Origin: Aquila chrysaetos chrysaetos
Taxonomy: Eukaryota > Chordata > Aves > Accipitriformes > Accipitridae
DNA length: 64,000 nucleotides
Assembly: GCF_900496995.4 (NCBI RefSeq)
Contig: NC_044004.1
Coordinates: 56,264,224 to 56,328,223, forward strand
Direction: 5' to 3'
Under the pieces are notes generated by a model. The model was not told the origin of the DNA. It worked only from the letters and a program-made list of their open reading frames with translations, and ran no database searches. A program made the position numbers and the translations under genes. Shown here one piece after another: positions 38,401 through 50,000 of the stretch; position 1 is the first letter of the stretch; every line of letters begins with the position of its first letter.

Positions 38401-41400
38401 TCTTCTTTCTCTAGCAATTGATCCTCTCCTTTCTCAACATAGTGTTTGAGAACAATTTGAAAGGGAGTTTTTTTTTCACACAGATATCAAAAGCTAATGT
38501 GATTGAGGCAAGGATTGTAAACAGACTTGGATTACTTATTAGGGTTGACTGTGGCAAGCTTGTGTGGTTATAGGAATTCCTGGGCAACTGAGAGAACGAC
38601 AGGGAATGGCATTGTTGTGCTCCAGTACCCTAACTGGAGAAGGCTGTGGATGACCCCAAGAAATATGATGTATCTTTTGGTTAAAACTTGGGTAAACATT
38701 GGTGTTCAAGTGTCACTGTTTTTTACCAAAGCATCCTAAGGCAGTGGGACTGTAGAGCCAATTTTTAAACCCTAGCCTAATTGAAATCAGCCTTATTTAA
38801 GTAAAACAAAGTATGTTAATGCTGATTTGCTGGAAACAACTGTAGTAAAATGCAGATATCTAGAAGTAAAGCACATCATCTACAAACATTAAGCCTTTAA
38901 AAGGAGGGGAATAAGTTGGCATCTGTGCAGAGGACTTGCTTTTCTGAATCTAGCAGTGTCATTATCAAAGATGAGTGTTACCAAGTACTTCTTGCTCACT
39001 TCTAAACACACGGAAACTATCTTTTACAAGATTGCAAGATTCATGAACTGAGGTACCTGTTTAAGAGTAGCTACTAGCCCCTAATCTTTGATTTGTTTCC
39101 TTTGCCTTCCTGATGTGTTTAGAGCATTACAGAGTTCTTAAGGTTTCCTTTCACTAATATACTTGCTTTTTTTTTTCTCCATCTCTATATCGTTTAATTG
39201 TTGTCATAGAAAAGATGTTCTTTTGCCTTATGTATACAAGTTCTTGATTCCTGCTTGGTCACACTAGTCTGCAAAGATGCTCTCGTCTTGGTTTGGTTCT
39301 CGTAAGATTCAGCAGGTCTTTTCAAAGAAGGCTTCAGATGGCGTGTTTCATGAGATACGCCATTTTGGGCAACCACATACCAGTAACTAGAGAATAGTTT
39401 TGCTTGTCAGAAGAACCCTTTCAGGTTATGGATGACTGCATAAATTCTCTTACTGTTTCTCATTGCTAAACTAATAATACATTTTATTTCTACCTTTGAG
39501 TCAGTTTCCAAGTAGCAGTAGTTGAAGCATGGCTTAATTTTGTCAGGATATGATAGTTTCTATTACATTAATTTTCAAGGGAACAAAATTCATCTCAACT
39601 TACATTATATTCCAAGTGCAGTAACTTCAAAGAAATATTCAGTGAGAGATGAAAATAATGAAGGGGAAAAAACTCTAGTTGAAAAATTAAGCATTGTTAC
39701 TGTGTACTCAATATTAGGTAGAGTTGTATTAAAGGTAGACTTCAGCTTTTGTAGTTTCAGGTTAAAATGATACTGTTTTGAAGGCAGAGTTTTGGGTGGG
39801 CTTTAATTTTCAAGTAAGCTGCATTCAAGCATCTACACCTTAGTAAAATTTCTGAAGGCAAAAACATTGTATAACAGGAAAAAGCTAAAGGCATATGGAG
39901 TAGATTTTAGATAGGGAACTTCGTAACTATTCCTAGGGTGAACTTTGACTCTACATTTAAAGTCAGGCAAGCATTTCAAAATAGTGATATTTCACCTTTT
40001 AATACAATTTTGGGGAAGTAAGATGTAGGTCTTGCATTCCAGTGTAATATCAAAGTTAACTCTCAATCTAGAAGGCAGATCAATGGCAGAAAAAAAATAC
40101 AAGCATATAATTCAAAACAAACCCACATTTGGTTTCCCACAGGTAACTTGATAGCACTAGCTCCTTTCTTCAAACCAATAAACATTGCACCAATCTGCAG
40201 CATGAAATACCTTGCTTGTATGAGTCTTTCAACAGTATGACTCTTCCCTCTGTATATAGATAGAAAAGACAAATTAAATATGGCAGCCATATTAAATTTA
40301 AGTTTTGTGACATGTATGTTGCAGAGCCTTTCTTCCATCAGGTGTGGTGTTAGATATATTTCATTCCCTTTTCTTATACAAATAAAGCTTTCTTTCCCAT
40401 ATATAAAAATCAATATAGTTAAAAAGAAATGCTGTCAAGCCTTCAATAAAAATCTTAAAACCCTGTTCTCATTCACACTTCACTAAGATCAAAGCTGCAG
40501 ACTTAAGTGCGGATATACTGTATGGAAATAGAATTACTTCATCTTCTTTTATGATTTTAATGCAACTTCGTCACTTTTATCTTTAGAATTTGAGTACTCA
40601 AGCCTTGTACTGTCCATTTGCACAGGGATGAACTTTATACCTTATGTATATTTTTAAGATTATTATATAACGTCAGCTCTTTAAGAATATTTCTACCGAA
40701 GGACTTACTCCTCCATGCCCAGCATGCAGGGAGCTCTTCAACTGTGCCTGAATGGTTGAGTCCAGCAGTTCTTTCCTGCTCTGCGATACAGTAATGCCTT
40801 TTGGGTGCTTCCAGTCTGCACAGGGATAAGGCGCAGTTGTGTACCATTCCTCACCAGTGCTCTCCTTCTACATGGAGAGGAAACTTTAGGCTCTTGGCCA
40901 AGTGGGTGCTGTGGAGGACACCAGCAGTCCCCTCTTCTGCACAATCATGACACCAAGATTCTGTGAATCTATAAAAAAATGTTTTTACTATTCAATTTAA
41001 ACATGCTTTTTTATCCCTCCCTGCAATTCCACTTAGCTATGTCCTTACCCAAGTCCATTATAATAGAAGTAAATGCAGCTGAGCATGAACTTAAAATGAG
41101 ACCTTTTAACTTAAAGACTGAATGTGAATCTTCCGTGCATATCCAAGGTAATCTCAAGTGAGATTATTTCATTCTGCCCATACACTGTATCAAGGAACTC
41201 CTACCCTGTATACAGTTTTGGGTTCCTCAGAAGGTATTTTGAAAAGGCAGGAGAGTTCACACAAGTGCAGAAAGAATAGTAAGGGTTCTACAAAGCCTTT
41301 CTTGTAGTGGGAAGAGTAATAATCCCTGCTTACAAAGTGTAATGAAGGCAAGGCTAAGAGTCACTTCATGAGAGTCTGAAGACCTTAGGGTACAGATTTC

Positions 41401-42773
41401 TGAGAGCAGATACTTCTTTTAGCTTGCAGAAATAGATAAAATTATATTCTGTGGCTGGAAGTTGAAACTAAGGAAATTCAAACAAAGTGTAAAGAATGAA
41501 TTCTTAAATCTTCTTCATGGATTAAGCATCCTCTTTAAATCGGTACTTTTAAAGGACCACTACAGTGCTTTTAGAAAATGGGGACTGAAAATAGAAGGTG
41601 CTTGGTGATTCCATTTCCTGTGATATGAAATGGTGTGGTCAGACTGAAAGAGCTTCTGGCCTTACAGCTCTGTTAATACAATTTTTTCTTTTGAAACTGT
41701 GCAGCAAGCTTCATAGCTTTCTGTTTCTACTTTTTTTGTGTGTGTGTGTGAGAGTAATGGAAAAAACAAATGAGATTCTGAAAACAAATAACATTGCAGC
41801 ATTGCAACAAGTAGGTTTCTTATCCTAGTGTCATAAAACACATAACTTTGCTCTGAGTTAAATGAGAAATAAATTACTATTTATTTTTACAATTAAATTT
41901 CAGCATTTCAGCAGAAACAGGCATTTTTCAGAAGGCTTTTACCATAGAAAATGTAGCAGTCACCTTTCCAAATACATTTTGACAAATACTACCCTGCTGT
42001 ATGGTCAGGGTCAGTCATCTTGAAATATCACCGCCCACTACCATATTGAGCATGGCCCTATATGATTTCCTATGACAGAAAACTTTTTGAAAGGATGAGT
42101 ATTCACAAGTGTTTAAAAGATGGCAGCCGTCCTCCAAGCAGTTCATAGACATACAATGAACTCAAGAGACTAAGCTATAGTGTCCCTATTCTACAAGTTT
42201 CAGTCAGCTTTCACATGGGTAAACTTTGTTTGAAATACCTCCTGAATAAAGAATGAATGAACAGAATTTAGAAATAATTTCTTCTAAAAAGAAAGGAAGT
42301 CCAGTAATTAAAGCAGTAATCCTGGACTGGAGATCTAGGTTCAGTTTCTTCTTTTGTACAAGGGCTTACGTTGGATCCTTGACAAGTTTTTTATTCTCCT
42401 TAGCTACATCTGTACTATGCTTCTAACAGTGCATCCCACTATCCAGATCTATTGTTTGCCCAAGAAACATTTTAACTCTGTGTATGCCCACCATTTCCAT
42501 ATCTCTTGATATTCACAAAGCAGCAGCTTAGACACTCACCTGCAAAGAAGCTCTGGTGCACTGCAGACAAGTGTCAGTCAGGTTGCCTGACCCATCAGGA
42601 ACCTGGGAGACACAGTGAAGTTCAGTGGAGGTAAAGTGCAACAGGTGTATCTATTCCTGAGTCTCTTATTGTTGCTCCACAAGGCTGTGATTGTGAACTA
42701 CTCCAGGGGTATTAAGCTGCCCTGACATTTTAATGGATATTGTATTGGTCAGCAAATCATGGGTTTTTATGGT

Positions 42774-43060
42774 TTCACAGAATCACAAAATGTTTGAGGT
42801 TGGAAGGGACATCTGAAGGCCACCTTGTACGACTGCCCTGCCCAAGCCGGGCCACCTAGAGCCAGGACTGTGTCCAGGCACCTTTTGAGTAGCTCCAAGG
42901 AGGGAGATTCCCCAACTGCCCTGAGCAACTTGTGCCAGTGCTCACAGTAAAAAAAGCACTTCCTGATGCTCGGAGGGAGCCTCCTGTGTTTCAGCTTGTG
43001 CCTGTTGCCTCTGTTTCATAGTGTCACCCTAGTAACACTGTGGAAGAGTGTTAGTCTTCT
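42774..43060 (-). mobile_element. 5'-truncated CR1 fragment, antisense
   Basis: The minus-strand 3' tail lies at TCACAGAATCACAAAATG (about 42775-42792), followed by GAGGTTGGAAGGGACATCTG, AGCCAGGACTGTGTCCAGGC and AGGGAGCCTCCTGTGTTTCAG. This is a different CR1 subfamily from the 25 kb copy, judged by the GACATCTGAAGGCC block. It ends about 600 bp before exon 2, and its left (5') limit is blurred. Confidence 0.9.
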
Positions 43061-43660
43061 TACTAGCATCATGTTTTACATCTTAAAAAATCTTAAAGGG
43101 AAAGCAGAACTAACAAAATGTAGTTCTAGATTTATTTTTTTCATGTTCATAAGTAATTTTGTTAGAATAAGGACAGTAAAGAAAGATCACTAACGACTAT
43201 CCTAATACCATGCTGCCAAAATATCCTGAACGTACCAATCTTTTTTCTAATGAAGTCAGATCATGTCTAGTGTTCAAATATATATTCTTTACTTCTGCCA
43301 TTAAAAGCTAACTGTTGCATTTTTAGTAGTATCACCTATTTGTCAAGAATCTAGGAGTGAGCAGAATGTGTGAATGCGCTCTGCTTTCCACACTGCAATT
43401 TCAGTATTTATTCTGAAATACTAGTTGAAGCTATTCTAAACATAAAATATTCTGAGCTATTTTACCAGCATTTCTGTGGATGATCTTTCTGCCTTGGTCT
43501 AGAAATAAGCAGGTGGTTGTCATGTCAAGGTGATGACCTGTCCTGTTTCTTCAGCACCTCAAATTCTTAAGTGGGGGGAAACTAACAATGTGTCTTCTGA
43601 TATTTATAATGGATTCAAGATGCATTTGAAATTATTTTTTTAATGTTTTCTTCTCTCTAG

Positions 43661-44059
43661 AAAATACCAAGGATATTCTTGTGATATATGAACAAGAAGC
43701 AGAAGAGTGGGCTCTGTATTTAAAATCTCTTTTTGGACACATAGTGAACGAAGGAGGAATCTTACTCTACAATCTGGAGACTTCGTCTTTCAAGCACCAG
43801 GAGCTACTCTCTTTACCCTGTTATAAATGTAAACTCCTGATACTATCGTGTGGACTTCTTAACTGCCTGAATCAAAAGAGAAGTTATTTTTTGGAGCAAG
43901 TTCTAAAACCTCCAGATGATGTGGTGATCCTACTTTGTGGGGTGGAGAATTCAGATATTCTTTATGAGATACTGACCTTAGATAGAGGCAGCGAAGAGAT
44001 TTCTGCTGATCAGGAACCTGAGGAATATCTCTCTGTTATTACTGGAATTATTCAACCAG
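43661..44059 (+). CDS. BANK1: BANK1 exon 2: TIR-like domain of the B-cell adaptor
   Basis: BANK1 is a cytoplasmic adaptor of B cells that couples antigen-receptor signalling, Src-family kinase and IP3-receptor/TLR pathways. This 399-bp exon (133 codons, phase 1 to phase 1) encodes its N-terminal TIR-like domain. Visible landmarks in order: NTKDILVIYE, EEWALYLKSLF, GILLYNLET, CYKCKLLILS, KPPDDVVILLCGV, and EISADQEPEEYLSVITGII. These line up almost without gaps with human BANK1 (NTKDIIMIYE, AEEWALYL, SYKCKLLILS, VTLLCGV, EQEPEDYISVI). The acceptor is TTCTCTCTAG/AA and the donor CCAG/GTAATC; the frame stops 35 bp into the intron, which confirms the boundary. Because the exon is phase-symmetric, skipping it would keep the frame, as in the human isoform lacking exon 2. 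The residue equivalent to human Arg61 is Asn (codon 43771-43773). Confidence 0.97.
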
Positions 44060-47000
44060 GTAATCTAAAAATGAAAACTTTGTATGATTATTAAAATAGT
44101 TTTCTTAGCTGTATTAATACCATTTGGAAGAGGAAAAAAGTGATAATTCAGATTTTCTGAAGAAATTATCTCTCTTCAGCTTGGTCCGACAGTTTTGGTT
44201 TGATGATGGATTTGTCATTGAAGTGTGATGAAACTGTTGTACTCTTAGTCTGGCTTCTTTTTCTCAGGGAAGCAGCTTTGGAATGTCTAAAAGCTGCCAC
44301 TGGCACCTGTGAACCTACCATTACTACTTCATGGTAAGATTGAAGAGCTGACATACACTTGTTTCTCTGTTTCCTGAGTTTACAAATCTCAGAAGCTGTA
44401 CAAAACTATGGGTTTATGTTTAATCTCTTTCAAAATGCCTTAATGTGACAATGTATATATCTCTTTAGATAAATCTGAGTGAAAAATAATTACTGAGTAG
44501 GACCCAGTTTTGTGGATGGCATCATTTCCTGTGTGACACACAAAAGCTGTAAGAGCAGAAGTTCCCTTCCCCTTTTACCAACCCAAGTAATAAGTCTGTA
44601 CTGGAAGAACTAAAACTATGCAGTTTGTATGTGTTTGCACATCCATGGAAACTACAAAGAAGCATTAATGTAAAAATTAGCACTTCTGGAATGTGAGAAA
44701 AACCCCTCTCCTGAGGGTGAGAGGTACTGAAGTGGCAAAGTCTGTGCACATGCTTTAGTTTAACCCAAAGTTTTACTTTGCCAGACTGAACAAATGAAAC
44801 CAAGAAGTAGCTTTAGAAAGACAGATGCATGGGCCACTTTGGAAAAGCGATGTAAGTTGTGCACAGGTTTCAGGTAGATGGCTGTGTGTTTTCCTTTGAA
44901 AGCATATTTACTACTGCTTCTTTGTAGTCTCTAGGTCTCTTACCTCCTCTCAGTTCTTGCTTTTTTGTCATGATTTTGTCTACTAAGCAGAACATTGTGT
45001 TTCTGTCTTTGTTACCTGTGAGGTGCCATTTTACTGGCATGGGAGCTTGTGCTTGAGAAAGACATCCTGCAGTTCAGGAGTTTTACTCAGAAGTCAACCT
45101 GGTTTAGGATGCAGATGAACAACCAAGAGTATTCTTTTGAACTCAGGAGTAGAGAGACCCCAGCTGAGTCAGAATGGCCTAGCTGGATGTCCCTGCTGCC
45201 TTGTGCTTGAGCAGATAAGCTTAAGCATACTATAAGGCTCTCAAACCTGTCCAGAATATGTCTACATACAGTCTGGGGATACAGATCAGTGCTTTCAAAA
45301 CTAAGTTTTAGACTCCTCCTTCCCAGCCATCTCCCGTTCTAACATTTCTTGCTGTTCAGTATTAATTAACCTTTTCCTCAGTATATCTCTTTTGAGCATC
45401 TCTCAGACTTTAAGTTTTGGAGCTAATTGCAGTTGTCTGGTCTGGTTTCAGGAGGTAACGTTTGCAATTTCTGACTGTGTCTGATATGTAGCTTTATATT
45501 GAAGTTCCTTGGCAGCTTTTTAGTGGAATGAAAGCAGTGGGTCTATACGATGTGTGTGTATATAGGAAGGAACTGGGCCCAGAGATAGTTGACTTGTGCA
45601 GGAAATTGCAAACTTTCCTGCAAAGATAAACAGTTTCTGAGAAGATAGATGATGGTTCTTTGCTTAGGTCTGTGCATTCACAAAAAATATTTATTGCATC
45701 TGCCCTTGGGATTTTACTCACATTGTAATGTCAAGTGACTAATAGGTGCTCAAATGATCTTTTCTTTGGCAGTGGTCAATATCAGCAACTTCAGAGAGGA
45801 GTACAAAGCTGAATTAATGAACAGCTGTTGAAGGCCTCAGTCTCAGTGTGTACATCTTTACCAGGGATGCATAGACTATGGCTGGGATCAGACAAGTTCA
45901 ATTGACTGAACTAGATCCAGGACTGGGAGTAGTGTTGCTGCCTGGTACTTCGGTGTGTAAACCCTCCTCCATACACATGGCTGAGAACTGCTCTTGCCCT
46001 GTTTTTTCTGTACTGGTGTGCCCTGGCCATCAGGCAGGCCAGCTCAGATCAGTGCTTGCTAGAAGACCTCTGCACTGCTCTTTGTTGCAGAGTGAAAGTA
46101 TTCCAAGTGCCAGATTTGCTGTCACCTGGCTGTTGATTTAAGCTCTGAGGAATGAAAATGTGCACGTCTTACCATTATTTACCTTTGCTTAAAGATAATG
46201 GTGACTGTTTGCAGTGTCTGTATTTATGATATTCTTTTGTAGAATCCTATTAAGCTCTTAGCTTTTGTGATATCTGTGGCAGGGGTTTTGACAGATTACG
46301 CATCTGGGAAAAAGATTTTTCCCTTGTTTTTAAAATGGCTTGCTAAGGGGTTATTAAGTATAGTTGGATTATTTTTTCCTTTGGACCAATTTTTTTATGC
46401 CTTTCTTCAGGACTATGCGCTCACAAGATTTCCCATCTCTCTTCATATGGATCATCATCTTCTGTTGCTTTTAATTGTTTTTAGTGCTTATCCTTTGTCC
46501 CTTATATTTCTGCTTTTGGAGGTAGTGATGAAAACACTTTTGTGTACGTTCTTCATGCTTTTCCATTCCTTTTTTTCCCTAAACTGTTCATTGCTGTTAA
46601 CTTGTTCCTCCATGCATTTGTACCTTCTCGTCTCCTCAGTATTAACAAGAGCTGCCACTTTACCGAAGTCTAAAAATTTAGTGATGTGCTTAATTACAAT
46701 GATTACATGGCATCAGGCTGTTGTGCACCACCGCAACTAAATTCTGTTAGTCCCTTAGGACAGCGGGCCATCTCAATCCTAGGTCTAACTGATGCCTGGG
46801 CTCAGGAGCAGCTTGTGGGTAGTTAGAACAACTGAAGATGGGTGCTAAATCAGGTTGTTACCTCGTAGTCCTGAAGAGTATTAATAACAGTCTAGCTTAT
46901 GTGTTAGTAATCACCACCCTTCCACTACAGCTTTCTCCATACTCTGCAAAGTTCCTAGGCAAGATAAGTTCTCAGCTCTCTTCTCCCCTAGATGCTATTC

Positions 47001-50000
47001 TCTTTGCACTGTCTCTACAGTCTGAGATGGAAAGAGTGCAAAACAAATCTAATTTTATATGTGTCGCCCCCCCCCATTATTTCGCCAAAACCTTTTGCCT
47101 ACCAGGTGATGCCAGTTTCATCTTGTTGGAGCAGGTAGGGCTCTTTATCTGTTAAAACTTCCTTCTACCTCTAAAATAGTATACATGCCAAAAATTCTAG
47201 GCAAAAACCAATACTAATTAAAATGCTCAGTAAAACTAAATAAAATGGAAGATGCAGGGGGTTTTGTACCCAGCAGAGAGCTTGTTTGTCCTGTAATGTG
47301 ATTCAAACACAAAATCTGAAGGGTTTGTCATTCCTGTTTGAACATGTTCTTGGAGCAGTAAAGGGAGAACTGAGACATGGAAACTGGCCTTTCTAACATA
47401 TGTTTCCTGGATGGTGACAGATTCACCTTATGCATGAAGAGGAACGCAAATATGTTTATTGTTGTCAAAAGATTCCTTTAGCAGGACTTGTTCACAAAAT
47501 ACTTCAATGTTTGAAATTGCCACATTCAGAGTTAGAGTTGGTTTTGAATTTTGTGTAAGGGCCTGTGTTCATAAAAAAGGATAAATCTCTGGGAAAGAGT
47601 AGAACACTCAGAAATTTTATTATTCTACGTTAACATCTAAGATGGCCCAGTGTGACTCTAGAATTCTGACTTTTCTTTAACAGCTTTCCCTAATATTGCT
47701 GAAAGTAGAATCAGGAGACACATTTTGTCTGCATCTCTCTTTTCCTTTCCCTTTTTCTTTCTACAACTTCTTGGTCTGCTGAACTATGTACCCCTTTTTA
47801 TATTAAATTGACATACTTTCAGTGTATTAATTCAGTACCCTGGGGGGTTTTGGCCTAGACATGGCTGGGTTTTTTGTTTAGTCCTGAAACACTTCCACTT
47901 CAAATCCAGGCTAGCCATATGTTTAAGTAGGGGATTTGTAGACAGAGGGAGATATTTGCAGCTGGAGGTAGTTACTTAGATCTTTAAAAGTCCTGAATTC
48001 CTCCTGTAGTTATTTGTGCCTCAGTATTGATGATGCAAAAAGAGAACAGGTCTTATCTAATACAAATAATTTTCTGTGACACTGTTTCTAAAGTGTCCTG
48101 ACACTTTTATGAGATTTTTTGGTGGGACTTCTCAGTACAGCTCAGGAGTTGTAAGTATCCATTAGTCTGCTTGCTGTTTTATTAGGTTTCCTTGTTTACA
48201 GCTCAACAAAACGACTCTTGTCACTTCCACTTCCAGCCTTTTCTCTAAGCAGTGGTATCCTCTTTTTTTTGCCAAAATATGAAGAGAAGCTACTTCTATA
48301 AAGTTTGATAGTTGAGAACTACTCAACAAACCTACATGTATCCATTCATTATCTGCTATTGTAGCGAAAAGTGAGAAGAGGTGCATAAAGTAACATAACC
48401 CAACTAGAAAACTGTATTCACAGTCTTTGACAGCACAGGAAATATTTTCAGAATGAGTATGTAACTTTTACGTGAGACAGCAATATGCCATTAATTTCTA
48501 ATTGTTGCCTAAAAAGTATTCCGTGTACTTGCACACAATTTTAATCACCAGAAAGAGTAATGTTAAGAAAACGACTTTTGCTGCTACTAGTAAGGTATAG
48601 ATCAGGAGTAATGAGATACTAGCATTGGGTATTTGTCTCTAATAAGTAAATGTTGGACAAACAGGCTGGAAGCTTAAAATAGGGCTTAACAGATGCAAAT
48701 CTTCAGCCTGCTTCAAATATGGGGCTAATTTCCATTCTGTGGGTCACAGAAAAGAGAAATAAATCACTATATTTTTACCATCAGCTTTTATGGTATCTGT
48801 CTCCTGTTTCATTTGTGGTACAGTGGCATAGATTTTCTTGGAATTGTACCACGAATTTGGGTATGATGTTGAACACTGAAGGAATACTTCACGTTTTGAA
48901 TCCACTGCTTTGCTTGTTCTCCTCTAAAATCCTCTTCAAGTTGGTACTCAAATATGAGTAACCAATGGCAATGTATTTTCTTAGGCTGTCAGGAAGACTT
49001 GTGCTGATGAGCTAAACCCCTTAATTTAAGTGGGAACTTTAACATTGTCCTCAATGGGCAAGTGTTTCATCTAGATTTTGACGCTGACTTGGAGTCTACG
49101 AAGAAATGAAGCTAAAGTGCTAGCAAGAACCAAAGTTGAAAAGGAAGCAAAATCACTAGAATTTTTGGTTTGTTTGCTTGTGAATACTGAACATGGTGTG
49201 TTTTTGTGTGTGTGTGAGCTAAAGTCTTGGTTGTAAAGATTTCTCACATGGACACACAAGATTGAGTAAATAGAGGGAAGTTGGTACATGGTTTGGCTTT
49301 GTTCGCTGCCAGGGAAGGTTGCAGTAGATGAGACCACACAGTTGTGCCTCCCTTTCCTCCTTCCCCAATGTATTTACATTCAGACAGCGCATAACCACTG
49401 TTGGTGCTTTAAGGCAGTGAGGTCATCTGCTTATTGAGGAGCACCTCAAATGACAATTAAACTTTTTTTTTTTTTAAAACAAAAATAATCCGTATGAATT
49501 TATCATAAGCAGAAGAGCAGAAGGGGCATTTTGTTAGCTGAAGTGTGCTATGGTATAGTCCTCATTTCCATTTTGCCCTGCCAATGCGTCTTTGAACTGC
49601 TCTGCAGGGACTGCTGCTAAGATTACCAGATTAATAAATCTTCCTGAGATGTTGTGTTTCTCCATCTCCACACAGAATGATTGCTGGGATGCCAGTGCAG
49701 TGATGGGGATTTGTAACGGGGATGACTGTCAATGAAAAACTGTGCTTAGTGTCATGAACTTATTTCATCTGGCATGTGATCCTGGCTATTTCAAACCAGA
49801 AGAGAAACTGAAGTGGAGCCTGGAGGTGGCAACCGTAGATATGATGTTAAGACTGCCATCCCCTGCTGCTTAAACTGTTGGAGTTCTTTGTTCTTTCTTC
49901 TCTTATCTCTGCAAAATCCAGAGAAGACTTTATTCGTTATATAATCAGGTTTCTTAGCAGCTCATGTTTTGATCTGTCTAGCCAGTCATGGTGACCTGTA

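Larger units (their letters stand above)
15930..43660 (+). other. BANK1: BANK1 intron 1 (27.7 kb)
   Basis: It runs from the exon 1 donor to the acceptor TTCTCTCTAG before exon 2. Inside are LTRs at 19.56, 30.08 and 32.92 kb, a near-complete CR1 at 25.19 kb and two CR1 fragments at 35.25 and 42.77 kb, listed separately. The other stretches (16.3-19.5, 20.0-25.2, 30.7-32.9, 33.9-35.2 and 35.4-42.7 kb) are unique AT-rich DNA with random short frames; I see no exon, RNA gene or other repeat there apart from A runs and one hairpin (21822-21845). The T-rich tract before exon 2 (43631-43660) is a good polypyrimidine tract. Confidence 0.7.

Noticed and set aside
46267..46740. 157-codon plus-strand open frame rich in Leu/Phe/Ser
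   Set aside because: T-rich DNA gives hydrophobic frames by chance. No flanking splice sites or promoter, and no recognisable motif; it lies within BANK1 intron 2.
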